DNA from: Candidatus Flexifilum affinis
Lineage (GTDB): Bacteria; Chloroflexota; Anaerolineae; Aggregatilineales; Phototrophicaceae
Direction: 5' to 3'
NCBI GenBank assembly: GCA_016713325.1
Contig: JADJPJ010000031.1
Location: 1 to 64,000 of the forward strand
Length of the DNA: 64,000 nt
The position numbers and the translations under genes were made by a program. Numbering within the stretch: the first letter of the stretch is position 1; every line of letters starts with the position of its first letter. Shown in pieces: positions 10,464-20,532 of the stretch. Below the pieces are notes generated by a model. The model did no database searches and had not been told where the DNA came from. It saw nothing but the letters and a program-made list of their open reading frames with translations.

Positions 10464-11474
10464 CTAGACTACCCCCTTCAGAAAGGCGCCATTGGCCGGC
10501 GCAGCCCACAGATCCTTGAGCTGCTCGTCGGCGCGGCACAGCGACAGTGCAAAGCCGGCCATCTCCTGGGTTGTGGCATACGCGCCGATCCACGAGCCGG
10601 CCAGCCGGATATCCGCTTCGCTCAGGCGCTGGGCCACGGCTCGATGCAGGATGTAGAGTTCCATCAGGGTCATGCTGCCGCTGTTGTTGAGCAGGACGAA
10701 CACTTCGTCTCCAGCCTGGAAGGGCAGGTCGTCGAGTCTCGGCAGCATCAGGTCGATAGTGTCTTCTGCGCTGGCGATCCTGTGCCGTCCCAAACCGACT
10801 TCGCCATGCACGCCCATACCGATCTCCATCTCGCCTTCCGGCATGTCAAACATGACCTCGCCGGTGATCGGGCTGGCGCAGGAGGTCAGCGCCACGGCCA
10901 GGGTGCGGGTATGATCGCGAATGTGTTCGGCCAGCCCCTTGCATTCTGCCAGCGACGCGCCGGTCTCCGCGAACGCGCCGAGCATCTTCCAGACGAAGAA
11001 CAGCCCGGCCGTGCCGCGCCGCTCGGGTTCACTGCCTTTTGGCGCGCTGGAGATGTCGTCGTAGAGCACGACCATGTCCACGTTTTCGATCCCCTCCGCC
11101 TGGCACAGCTCCAGCGCCATTTCGGCGTTCATCAGGTCGCCGGCGTGGTGTGACACACAGAGCAGCACCCCTGCGCCCCGGTCGGCTGCCTTGATGCCGG
11201 CGAGGATACGATCCGGGCCGGGTGCAGTGAAGATCGCGCCTGGGATGTTGACGTCGAACAGTCCTTCGCCGACGAAGCCGATCATCGCCGGCTCATGCCC
11301 ACTGCCATTGCCGATGACCAGTCCGACCTTCCCGGCAGCTTTCGGTTGCGCCCGGACGATCAGGCCGTCGTCAGTCAGCCGGACAATGCCCGGGTAGGCG
11401 GCGGCGAAGCCCTCCAGCATGTCGCGCAGGATGTTCTCACGCTGGTTGACCAGCTTATGTTTGCGAACCGACAT
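10464..11474 (-). CDS. dhaK: Dihydroxyacetone-kinase-type subunit DhaK (substrate-binding)
   Basis: A 336-residue DAK1-domain protein, the substrate subunit of a DhaK/DhaL kinase. The glycine-rich substrate loop is NGSGHEPAM (residues 56-63), the aspartate lies in HHAGDLMN (about 113), and the histidine that binds the ketone covalently is in GMGVHGEVG (H223). It begins 5 nt after the DUF35 gene and is immediately followed by dhaL. Compared with the second copy at 32.5 kb it keeps the usual glutamate in the GSGHEP loop. Its neighbours (sugar isomerase, aldolase, aldehyde dehydrogenase) place it in a ketose-phosphate pathway. Confidence 0.9.
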   Translation of the reverse strand: MSVRKHKLVNQRENILRDMLEGFAAAYPGIVRLTDDGLIVRAQPKAAGKVGLVIGNGSGHEPAMIGFVGEGLFDVNIPGAIFTAPGPDRILAGIKAADRGAGVLLCVSHHAGDLMNAEMALELCQAEGIENVDMVVLYDDISSAPKGSEPERRGTAGLFFVWKMLGAFAETGASLAECKGLAEHIRDHTRTLAVALTSCASPITGEVMFDMPEGEMEIGMGVHGEVGLGRHRIASAEDTIDLMLPRLDDLPFQAGDEVFVLLNNSGSMTLMELYILHRAVAQRLSEADIRLAGSWIGAYATTQEMAGFALSLCRADEQLKDLWAAPANGAFLKGVV

Positions 11475-11479
11475 GCGGC

Positions 11480-11998
11480 TTACTCCATCGGACTGAAATA
11501 CATCAAGTGAATGGGATGCTCGACCGGCCCATCGACATATGCGATGCGTACCCGCATGCCGATGGTCACGTGTTCGGGTTCGGCGCGCAGCAGGTGGGGA
11601 AAAAGCGTCGAGGCGCCGTCGAGCAGCACGTAGGCCAGCACATAGGGTGTGGTCAGCGCGGCCACATCGGCATTACTGCCCGGCGAGAAATGCAGTACAG
11701 AATAGGTTTCGACCGTGCCGGTGCCGGTTAGTTCGACCCAGCGCGTCGGCTGAAGACAGTCAGGGCACAGCGGACGCGGCGGCGCGTAAACCCGACCACA
11801 GGACTCACAGCGAGTGGCAAGGAAACGCTTCTGCTCCAACTCGATGAAAAATCGTGAGTACTTACCGAGCGTGTGCGTGTAATGCTGCGTCAGCGAGAGG
11901 GTCAGGCGCTCGACCTGGCGAAACTCTGACCAGAGATCAGCCGCTTCGCCGGGGACCACCTGAATATCTTTCCTGCTCGTCACCTCGGCCATCGTCAA
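11480..11998 (-). CDS. Zinc-ribbon/OB-fold protein (DUF35 / Zn-ribbon domain family), thiolase partner
   Basis: A 172-residue protein with a four-cysteine zinc ribbon (CESCGRVYAPPRPLCPDC, residues about 61-78) followed by an OB-fold, the standard DUF35 architecture. Such proteins are known to form complexes with thiolase-superfamily enzymes, for example in archaeal HMG-CoA synthesis and with the Ltp2 retro-aldolase of steroid degradation. Here its ATG overlaps the thiolase-like gene's TGA by 4 nt (ATGA at 11995-11998), so the pair is translationally coupled. An N-terminal helical extension of about 50 residues precedes the ribbon. Confidence 0.88.
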   Translation of the reverse strand: MTMAEVTSRKDIQVVPGEAADLWSEFRQVERLTLSLTQHYTHTLGKYSRFFIELEQKRFLATRCESCGRVYAPPRPLCPDCLQPTRWVELTGTGTVETYSVLHFSPGSNADVAALTTPYVLAYVLLDGASTLFPHLLRAEPEHVTIGMRVRIAYVDGPVEHPIHLMYFSPME

Positions 11999-13194
11999 TC
12001 CCGCCGCTCAAAGATGTTGACCACGGAAATCGTAGCGATACCGGCGTGGGTGTCCGTCAGACCGCGCCGGGCGTTTGGCACCTGACGCCGTGGATCGGCC
12101 TCGCCCCACAACTGAAGCGCGATCTCGATCGCCTGGGCGATTCCAGTCGCACCCACCGGGGCGCCGCGTCCCAGCAAGCCGCCGCTGGTATTCACCGCCA
12201 GCGTGCCACCCAGGTCGAACATGCCCGCAGCGACGGCGGTGCCGCCGTGCCCATAGGGCACAAAGCCGAGGTCTTCCACGGCCTGAATCTCGACACCGCT
12301 GTAGCTGTCGTACAACTCGGCGACATCTATCTCTTCCAGAGGTTTGGTGATACCAGCCATAGTATAGGCCTGCTCCGCCGCCGCCCGCTTGGCACGGAAG
12401 TTGGTGATCTCGGGGTAACGGTCGCCCAGGCGCATGGTGTCGGTGCCACAGCCCGTCGCCACATAGGCCACCGTTGGTCGGGCGCTGAAGCGTAGGCTGT
12501 GCGCTCTGGCCCAGTCTTCGGTGGCCAGCAGGATCGCCGCCGCGCCATCGCTCAGCAGGCTGCAATCGAGCAGGCGGTACGGGTCAGCTACCATGCGCGA
12601 AGCCAGCACGTCGTCGATGGTGAGGTCCATCGGCTTCTGCGCCAACGGGTTGAAGGCGGCATTGCGACGGTTGCGGGCCGCGACGTGGGCGAACTGTTCG
12701 GGCGTCGTGCCGTATTTCCGCATATGGGCGCGCATCATGGCCGCGTAAAAACCGGTATAGGTGCCACCGATCATCATCTCCCAGTCAAAGTCGGCGGAGA
12801 GCGCAAAGAGCTGGTTGGCCGTCTGCGACGAGACGCCGCGTCCGTTGGTCTCGCAGCCATAGACCAGGATCGAGTCGCACAGTCCGCTTTGCACATAGGC
12901 CCAGGCGGTGCGCAGTGCCAGGGCTCCGGTGGCTCCGCCACCTTCGACGCGCACGGTCGGCGTCGGGATCAATCCGAGCGTGTCGTGCAGGATTGCCGCC
13001 AGCGTCATCTGCTTGTTGAAATGATCACTCTCGTAGCTGCACAGCCCGTGCTGCACCGCCTTGAGATCGCTCATCCGCGCGTCGGCCAGCAGCGCCAGGA
13101 CGGCCTCTGCCATCAGATCACGCGCGTTGGCATCCAGCCGCTCCGATGCAAATTTCGTCATGCCCACGCCGACGACTACGGGTAAGCGGTTCAC
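11995..13194 (-). CDS. Thiolase-fold protein (SCP2/Ltp2-like) lacking canonical catalytic residues
   Basis: A 399-residue thiolase-superfamily protein. I choose the GTG at 13194 because it overlaps the upstream aldolase's TGA by 4 nt (GTGA) and gives the family start NRLPVVVGVGMTKF; the frame remains open for 24 codons upstream. The nucleophile region reads VEGGGATG, where thiolases have a cysteine (expected position about 87 is Gly). The C-terminal active-site loop reads GRGAPVGATG, where thiolases have GHP-x-GATG. Both features argue against ordinary acetyl transfer. Pairing with a DUF35 protein resembles the Ltp2-type retro-aldolases. In this cluster an aldol or acyl-CoA cleavage role is possible; the actual reaction is unknown. 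Confidence 0.8.
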   Translation of the reverse strand: MNRLPVVVGVGMTKFASERLDANARDLMAEAVLALLADARMSDLKAVQHGLCSYESDHFNKQMTLAAILHDTLGLIPTPTVRVEGGGATGALALRTAWAYVQSGLCDSILVYGCETNGRGVSSQTANQLFALSADFDWEMMIGGTYTGFYAAMMRAHMRKYGTTPEQFAHVAARNRRNAAFNPLAQKPMDLTIDDVLASRMVADPYRLLDCSLLSDGAAAILLATEDWARAHSLRFSARPTVAYVATGCGTDTMRLGDRYPEITNFRAKRAAAEQAYTMAGITKPLEEIDVAELYDSYSGVEIQAVEDLGFVPYGHGGTAVAAGMFDLGGTLAVNTSGGLLGRGAPVGATGIAQAIEIALQLWGEADPRRQVPNARRGLTDTHAGIATISVVNIFERRD

Positions 13195-14180
13195 GATGCC
13201 GGCGCGCCTGCATAGTCGAGGTGCCAGGTCGGCGAAACTGGCTCGGGGCGCAGGCGCGCCGTCCACGGCGGGCCGGACCTAACGAGTTCTGACAGCCGGC
13301 GCATACGCTCGCGACCGGTCGTTTCCAACCAGGCCAACCGCGCGGCGAGGTCAGAGAGGCGAGTCGCTTCACCCCACACCGCCCGCCCGGCGATCACCCC
13401 CGACGCTCCAGCCGCGGAGGCAAGCTCCACCTGCCGGCAGAACGTCTCGAAATCGACGCCGGCACTGAGCAGCACCCAGGGGACTGTTGTCGCAGCGGTC
13501 AGCGCGTCACAGGCGGTGCGCCCAGCGGCCATATCCCCCAACTGGCCAGGACTCACCGGAAACTCCATCTTGAGGATATCTGCACCCAACTGCTCGGCCT
13601 GCTGCGCCCCGGCGATCACCAACCGGGTGAAATGATCGTAGTAAGCCGAATCAGCGCTGCCCGACGGGTACAGGATGGGCTCGGCGTAAAACGGAATGTC
13701 CTGTTCGGCGCACTCCGCCGCAATCTGGGCGAGCAGACTGTGCTGAAGACTGGCGTGCTCGGCGTTGTCGGCATTGTAGTAGTAGAAGAGCTTGACGCCG
13801 TCGCCCCCCATACGCTTGATCTTGGCCGCGCTCCAACCAGGAAGAGTCTCGCAGCGGAGCAGCGGCGACTGAAGCGCGTAATCGGCATTTTCCAGTTCGA
13901 CCAGCAGCCCGGCCTCCCCCAGGTGACCGCCGGCGATGGCCTGCGCCGCGCCATAGATCGGGTCCAGAAGGACGCCGCTGGCCTCCGGGGCGAGCACTGC
14001 CGTCACCTGGGTCTTGAAGGCCTCAAGGTCTTCATCTCGAACCTGCTCCGATGAAGACGGATTCAGCGCGCGGCGCAGAGCCTCCTGATGATCGAGCGCC
14101 AGAATTGTGAAATGCCCGCTGTCGGTGCTGGCGCGCTGCAGCGCGCGGGTCTTGCCGATACCGATTGTGCGCACGCTCAA
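13191..14180 (-). CDS. Class I aldolase of the LacD/YihT family
   Basis: A 329-residue TIM-barrel Schiff-base aldolase related to tagatose-1,6-bisphosphate aldolase (LacD) and sulfofructose-1-phosphate aldolase (YihT). Family landmarks are FTILALDHQEALRRAL near the N-terminus, the Schiff-base lysine in DILKMEFPV, PWVLLSAGVDFETF, and GASGVIAGRAVWGEA near the C-terminus. The products of such enzymes are dihydroxyacetone phosphate plus an aldehyde. An aldehyde dehydrogenase gene lies directly upstream (4-nt ATGA overlap at 14177-14180) and a ketose-type kinase lies downstream, which fits. The exact sugar phosphate is not predictable. Confidence 0.85.
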   Translation of the reverse strand: MSVRTIGIGKTRALQRASTDSGHFTILALDHQEALRRALNPSSSEQVRDEDLEAFKTQVTAVLAPEASGVLLDPIYGAAQAIAGGHLGEAGLLVELENADYALQSPLLRCETLPGWSAAKIKRMGGDGVKLFYYYNADNAEHASLQHSLLAQIAAECAEQDIPFYAEPILYPSGSADSAYYDHFTRLVIAGAQQAEQLGADILKMEFPVSPGQLGDMAAGRTACDALTAATTVPWVLLSAGVDFETFCRQVELASAAGASGVIAGRAVWGEATRLSDLAARLAWLETTGRERMRRLSELVRSGPPWTARLRPEPVSPTWHLDYAGAPAS

Positions 14181-15691
14181 CCTACCCGTATCCAGACGCT
14201 CTTGACTTCGCTGTACAGATCAATCCCTTCCTTGCCCATCTCGCGCCCGTGTCCGCTCTGCTTATATCCCCCAAAGGGCGATGCCGCATCGGTGTCTCCC
14301 CAGGTGTTGATCCACACCGTGCCGGCCTGGAGCCGGGCGGCGAAGCGGTGGGCGGTGCTAAGGTCGCGCGTCCACAGCCCAGCCGCCAGACCGTAAGGGG
14401 TTTCGTTGGCGCGCTCAAGCACCTCGGCAGGGTCGTCGAAGGGCATTGCGCACACCACAGGCCCGAAGATCTCCTCGCGGGCGATCTTCACGCTGTCCTG
14501 CACTCGCACAAAGATGGTCGGCTCGATGAAGTAGCCTTCGGCCAGCGCACCGCCGATCCGCCGCCCGCCGATCACCATCTCCGCGCCGCCGCCTATACCA
14601 TCCTGGATATAGCCCATCACCGTCTCAAGTTGTTCCCTGCTGACCACCGGCCCCAGATCGGGCTGTTGAGCCGCCATACCCATGCCGACACGGATCTTGA
14701 CCGTCTCGTCGGCGATGCCTTCCAGCACCCGGTCGAAGACACCCCGCTGGACGTAAAGGCGCGAACCGGCTGTGCAGGACTGACCGTTGTTGCCGAAGAT
14801 CGCCCACGTCGCGCCGACCACGGCCTGCTCCAGGTCGGCGTCGGCGAACACAATGTTGGGACTCTTGCCGCCCAACTCCAGCGAGACGCGTTTGAGGGTG
14901 GCCGCCGAACTGCGGACGATCGTTTTCGCCACGCCGACGCTGCCGGTGAAGCCGATCTTGTCCACGCCTGGGTGCTCGACCAGTGCAGCGCCGGCCATCT
15001 CGCCGAAGCCGGTCAGCACGTTGAAGACGCCGGGAGGGAAGCCCGCCTCTTCAAACAGGCGCGCCAGATACAAAGCGCTCAGTGGCGTCTGCTCCGCCGG
15101 CTTGAGGATAATGCAGTTGCCGGCTGCCAACGCCGGGGCGATCTTCCATGCCGCCATTAGCAGCGGGTAGTTCCACGGCACGATCAGCCCGCACACGCCG
15201 ATTGGCTCACGCACCGTGTAATTGAACATTCCCGGCGTGCTCACCGGGAGCGTGGCGCCCTCGATCTTCGTCGGCCAGCCGGCGTAGTAGCGGAAATGCT
15301 CCGCCGACAGCGGCACGTCGGACTTGAGCGCCTTGCTGACCGGCTTGCCGTTGTCCAGCGAGTCGAGCTGCGCCAGGACCGGCGCATGTGCATCGATCAG
15401 TTCAGCCAGGCGCCAGATCAACCGACTGCGATCGGATGGCGTGAGATCGAGATGCCACGCTCCGCTGTCGAACGTCTGGCGTGCGGCGCGGACGGCCGCA
15501 TCAACATCTTCGGCCCGCGCGGATGCTACGCGCGCCAGCAACCTTCCGGTCGAGGGGTCGAGCGTTTCGAAGGTCTCGCCGGACAGAGCCGATACCCAGC
15601 GCCCGCCGACGTACAGCCGGTGCTCCTGCGCCAGAAAGGCAGCCACTTCCGGCAGGATGTCCACGTAGGTTTCAGGGAAGATCAGGGTCAT
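14177..15691 (-). CDS. NAD(P)-dependent aldehyde dehydrogenase
   Basis: A 504-residue aldehyde dehydrogenase that oxidises an aldehyde to the acid. The Rossmann segment includes PWNYPLLMAAWKIAPALAAG and GFTGSVGVAK. The general-base glutamate is in LELGGKSPNIV and the nucleophilic cysteine in NNGQSCTAGSR; the C-terminal motifs EEIFGPVVCAMPF and SPFGGYKQSGHGRE are also present. Closest in style to betaine/phenylacetaldehyde-type enzymes. Its stop overlaps the aldolase start by 4 nt and it begins 9 nt after the nucleoside phosphorylase gene. It probably removes the aldehyde released by the aldolase (inference). Confidence 0.93.
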   Translation of the reverse strand: MTLIFPETYVDILPEVAAFLAQEHRLYVGGRWVSALSGETFETLDPSTGRLLARVASARAEDVDAAVRAARQTFDSGAWHLDLTPSDRSRLIWRLAELIDAHAPVLAQLDSLDNGKPVSKALKSDVPLSAEHFRYYAGWPTKIEGATLPVSTPGMFNYTVREPIGVCGLIVPWNYPLLMAAWKIAPALAAGNCIILKPAEQTPLSALYLARLFEEAGFPPGVFNVLTGFGEMAGAALVEHPGVDKIGFTGSVGVAKTIVRSSAATLKRVSLELGGKSPNIVFADADLEQAVVGATWAIFGNNGQSCTAGSRLYVQRGVFDRVLEGIADETVKIRVGMGMAAQQPDLGPVVSREQLETVMGYIQDGIGGGAEMVIGGRRIGGALAEGYFIEPTIFVRVQDSVKIAREEIFGPVVCAMPFDDPAEVLERANETPYGLAAGLWTRDLSTAHRFAARLQAGTVWINTWGDTDAASPFGGYKQSGHGREMGKEGIDLYSEVKSVWIRVG

Positions 15692-15700
15692 TGCGCCCTC

Positions 15701-16468
15701 TCATAGTTGTTCGGCCAGGGCCAGCGCCGTCTCATACACGGCCGCGTTGCTGCGATTGAGGGCCTCCAGACCGCCCGGCGGCAGCGGATCGAGGAAGCGC
15801 CGACCGCGTGTCAGATCGTCCCAGACGACCACCATCGAGACCGCCGCCATCCCGAAGTGCCGGGCCACCGCGTAGGTGGTGGCCGTCTCCATCTCGACCG
15901 AGAGGATGCCGGCGCGGTGCCAGGCTTCCATCATCTGCGGCGTCTCGGTGAAGAGCGAGGGCCAGGTAATGTGCGTCCCGCGATAGGTGGTGTGCCCCCG
16001 CTCACGCAACAGGCGCTCGGCGCGATCAAGCCATTCGCTCGATCCCAGCACCGCGTCAGGCGCCCCGTACATCTGAGCGATGCCTTCGCGGCACAGCGCC
16101 ACATCTGGCAGGATGATGTTCCCCGGCGCGAGATGCGGCTGGAGCCCTCCACAGGTGCCGATCTGCACGGCCAGCTTTGTACCCAGCACGCCGAACAGGT
16201 GAATAATCTCGACCGTGCGCGGCGCGCCGTAGGCGCAGCAGAAGGCGATTTTGCGGTCCCGCCAGCGCCCCCAGAAGATATCCGGGAACTCCAGCTCGCG
16301 CACATCCTGTAAGTGGCCGAGCCGCCAGTCGGTGCGCTGCTGGCGCCACCAGCTCCCTTCGACGATCACGACGTCGGGCACGTCGGCCGGGGCGAGCTTC
16401 ATCGCCTCCAGCCACTCGGCGGCCTCGATGTCGAATATCGAACGGAAGACGGGCGAGAACGTGGTCAC
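15701..16468 (-). CDS. Nucleoside phosphorylase (uridine/purine phosphorylase family)
   Basis: A 255-residue PNP/UDP-family phosphorylase, which cleaves nucleosides with phosphate to a base and a sugar 1-phosphate. The phosphate/base region reads VQIGTCGGLQPHLAPGNIIL and the ribose-binding loop is SVEMETATTYAVA, typical of the uridine-phosphorylase branch. A longer N-terminus than the bacterial norm contains IVEGSWWRQQRTDW. Its start overlaps the nucleoside hydrolase stop by 4 nt. Having both a hydrolase and a phosphorylase in one operon points to nucleoside or nucleoside-like substrates. Confidence 0.87.
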   Translation of the reverse strand: MTTFSPVFRSIFDIEAAEWLEAMKLAPADVPDVVIVEGSWWRQQRTDWRLGHLQDVRELEFPDIFWGRWRDRKIAFCCAYGAPRTVEIIHLFGVLGTKLAVQIGTCGGLQPHLAPGNIILPDVALCREGIAQMYGAPDAVLGSSEWLDRAERLLRERGHTTYRGTHITWPSLFTETPQMMEAWHRAGILSVEMETATTYAVARHFGMAAVSMVVVWDDLTRGRRFLDPLPPGGLEALNRSNAAVYETALALAEQL

Positions 16469-17547
16469 GGCGCTTTTTCCAGCTTACGGAAGAAGTCGCG
16501 GAAGATGGCGTCGCGGTCGATGCCGTGAGCTTCGCGCATCAGATGCTTGTTGCGCTCCGGCGCCCAGTACAGATCGTCCTGCAGGCGCGGCGCGCGCACG
16601 AGCTGCGACGGCACCCACTCCGGTTCCAGCAGCCAGGCGATATCGATCACATCCCAGATCACCCAGGTTCGGGCGTAATGGTCGTTGATGGCAAAAAGCG
16701 GATGGATCGGATTGTGCGTGTACAGGTGATACAGATAGTCGCCGATCTTCCCCTTACCGCGCACGTAGGTCTCCATGTCGGCCAGCGACAGCTTGAGCTG
16801 TTCGCCGACGTAGTAGCCCGGCAGGAAGACCAGCGGCACACCGCAATCGTAGATCAGCTGCGAGGCCAGCACGTCCTGCACCAGATTGAGCGAGGGCGCG
16901 TTGGACAGATTGACAAATGATGGGTACGTGGAGGTCCACAGCACGACGATGCGCGAGGCAATTTCCGGCGCCATCAACAGCGCCGAGGCGATGTTGGTCA
17001 GGCAGCCAATCGCCGCGATGTACAGCGGCCGATCGTCCTGGGCCAGCGCTCGCTCGATGATGAATTCCGCCGACTCGCTGCGAATCGGTGCATCGAGCGA
17101 GGTCAAATAGCCGGGCGACCCGCGGAAGACTTTGCCGGTGGGGTCTTCGTTCATCTTTTCATAGACGGTCAGGATTTCCTGGTAACTCAGTTCCATCCCT
17201 TCGTCCGGGTTGTCATAGTGCAACTGGTGCGGGTCGCTGCCGATTGCCAGGTGGTTGAGCGCCATGCGCCGGTAAGGCAGGAGGGCAGGGGGCAGGGCGG
17301 CTCTGCGATCCTGTCGCAGCAGGTCATAGGCAGCATTGAGTGGATCGCGGTGATGCCTGAAGGTGTACGGCTCGGCAGTCACTCCCTCGATCTCCAGGCG
17401 GTCCTGCGAGAGCAGTGCCCAGGCAATGGTGTACTGATCGTCGATCTCGTTGTGCGTGTCGGTGTCGATGATCAGGCGGATCGGACCGGAAGGCGGTTCC
17501 AGCATACGACGCATGGCGTCGTCGGAAAGCTGCGGAAAGTTCGGCAT
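16465..17547 (-). CDS. Nucleoside hydrolase (IUNH family)
   Basis: A 360-residue Ca-dependent nucleoside hydrolase family protein that splits the N-glycosidic bond with water. The N-terminal metal site is IIDTDTHNEIDDQYTIAWAL (DTD...DD pattern). Later family segments include IGCLTNIASALLMAPEIASR and a C-terminal NDHYARTWVIWDV segment where the last metal aspartate is expected. The annotated ATG at 17547 overlaps the preceding gene by 76 nt; internal methionines at residues 12 and 15 would shorten the overlap without touching the metal site. Substrate unknown. Confidence 0.87.
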   Translation of the reverse strand: MPNFPQLSDDAMRRMLEPPSGPIRLIIDTDTHNEIDDQYTIAWALLSQDRLEIEGVTAEPYTFRHHRDPLNAAYDLLRQDRRAALPPALLPYRRMALNHLAIGSDPHQLHYDNPDEGMELSYQEILTVYEKMNEDPTGKVFRGSPGYLTSLDAPIRSESAEFIIERALAQDDRPLYIAAIGCLTNIASALLMAPEIASRIVVLWTSTYPSFVNLSNAPSLNLVQDVLASQLIYDCGVPLVFLPGYYVGEQLKLSLADMETYVRGKGKIGDYLYHLYTHNPIHPLFAINDHYARTWVIWDVIDIAWLLEPEWVPSQLVRAPRLQDDLYWAPERNKHLMREAHGIDRDAIFRDFFRKLEKAP

Positions 17548-18673
17548 GGGCGCTTGTCCTTGTCGATCAGGTGTGGTTGCAGTAAAGTGCCGAGGTCGGT
17601 CATGTCGGCCAGCAGCCGGCGATGGTCGGCGGCGATCAGCTCGGTCAGCTTCAGCGACAGATCGCGCATATCGACCTCCGGGTTGCCCTCAATGACGGGC
17701 TGGCGCCACTCAGCAGGGATGGCCTCCGCGCCGTGGAAAGCGCCGGCCAGCGCGCCAACGACGCTGGCGTAGCTGTCCTTATCGCGGCCGTACATCACCG
17801 CGCCGATGATCGACCGGCGCAAATCGCCCTCAGCCGCGACAAACATCGAGAGCGCCACGACCAGTGTGTGCACTGACTCAGAGAACAGATGCCCCCACTC
17901 CAGCAGGTCCATCAGCGGCTCACGGATGGCGAAGACGTCGCGGTCGCGCCGGGCGATGATCAGCGCTTCGTCCAGAAACTTGAGGTTCGGGTCGTAGCGC
18001 CAGGGCGTGGTATGCCAGTGATCGCCCTCGCGCCGGCGCGCAAAACGCAGGTGGGCTGCGCGAGCCGCCTCGACGATGCCGTCGACGGTAGCGCCCGGCC
18101 GCATCGCCTCAGCGATCGCGGCCACCAACATAGCCGCCGCCGTCTTGGCATGGCCATCGGTGAAAAAGGCCAGGTCGAAGCCCAACTGGTAGGCCTCGTC
18201 GGGACGGCAGGCGCAGATCAGACCCAGCGGCGAATTGGCCATGATCGCGCCGTTGGTCGGCTCGCCGGAGAAGATGACCTTATCCCGACCCCAGATGGCC
18301 TTGTAGTAGTACTCCTCGACGAATCCTTCGTGCAGGCCGTCCGGCGCATGATGATAGGCCGCAGCCAGCACATGACCGATGTCGCCGGGACGCGGTCTGC
18401 CGCCGGCGTTGAGAATCGCCCGGCAGAGCAGATGCTTCAGCCGCGTGTCGTCGGTGTAGACGCCGAGCGCGTTGCCGAACTGCCCGTGGTGGCTCGGCTC
18501 GCGGTCATACGGGACAAAGCGATCCAGGTTGCCGTAGGTCTCACGAATTTTCTCCGTGCTCCACAGCTCGACCGGCCCACCCAGGGCATCGCCCACCGCG
18601 CCGCCCAGGAGACACCCATAAACCTTGCTAAACAGGGCTGCCTCTGCCAATTTCGTTACTCCCCCAGGGTCGA

Positions 18674-18677
<4 letters not shown>
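17472..18677 (-). CDS. ADP-ribosylglycohydrolase family protein
   Basis: A 401-residue ADP-ribosyl-acceptor hydrolase (DraG) family protein. The magnesium-binding signature is present: GCLLGGAVGDALGGPVE near the N-terminus, VYTDDTRLKHLL, and near the end GRDKDSYASVVGALAGAFHG. Family members split O- or N-ribosyl bonds, and many in catabolic operons act on small molecules. Its ATG overlaps the stop of the ABC ATPase gene by 4 nt. The last 25 codons run into the nucleoside hydrolase gene and look unlike the family, so a small frameshift near 17550 or a genuine long overlap are both possible. Confidence 0.85.
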
Positions 18678-19713
<1,036 letters not shown>

Positions 19714-19717
<4 letters not shown>

Positions 19718-20517
19718 AACCGGCCAAATCCTCCCATGACGGACGACTCGCGTCCGAGCTGCCGCGAAGTAAGGATCAGCACCAGGATGGCCGGGGCGAC
19801 AAACACCAGGCTGATCGCAGCGGCATTGGGGTAATTCGTGCCGCTGATGAACGGAAACAGCACCATCGGTAACGTGATGATCGTGCCGCCGCCGATGAGG
19901 ACGGTCGTGATGTACTGCCCCCAGGAAATCAGAAATGTGAACATGGTGGCCACCAGCAGGCCGGGCAGGATGCCGGGCAGCGTCACGAAGCGCCACACGC
20001 TGAACGTCCCGGCGCCGAGCGTGCGGGCCGTGTCCTCCAGCTCCGTGCCGTAGTTGGCGAAAACGCTGGACATCACCAGCACCATGTAGGGAATGCAAGG
20101 AATGAGGTGGACCAGACACACGCCGATGAACGTGTCGGTCAGGCCCAGGCGAATGAACACCTGATGGATGCCCATCGTCGCGACGATGCCGGGGACGATG
20201 ATCGGCACCATCAGCAGCCACTCGATGGCCGATTTGCCGCGAAAGTTGTGCAGCGCCAGGGCGCGCGAGGCAGGCAGGCCGACCAGGATGGAGAGAATCG
20301 AGACGACGACCGCGATGGCCAGGCTGTTGACGAAACCCTCCCCCACACGCGAGGTCGCCGTGAAGACGTACTCCCACGGCTCGGTGCTCCACTGTGAGGG
20401 CAGCAGCGACGGGAAGAGCCAGCGGTGCGAGAAGGACCACACAAATTGCGGCAGGATCGGCGCCAGCGCCGTGATCACGATGATGGCCAGCACCACCCAG
20501 CGAAGGATCTTGTTCAT
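19714..20517 (-). CDS. ABC importer permease (PotC-like)
   Basis: A 267-residue inner-membrane permease with six predicted helices, starting MNKILRWVVLAIIVITALAP. The EAA loop region reads ELEDTARTLGAGTFSVWRFV and is followed by LPGILPGLLVATMFTFLISW. Partner permease lies 15 nt upstream; the ATPase start overlaps its stop. Class as for PotC/YnjC-type transporters. Confidence 0.92.
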
Positions 20518-20532
20518 AGGGCGCCGCGCTCC

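Noticed and set aside
14165..15160. 331-codon open frame on the + strand
   Set aside because: Antisense shadow of the aldehyde dehydrogenase gene, which is complete with catalytic motifs.
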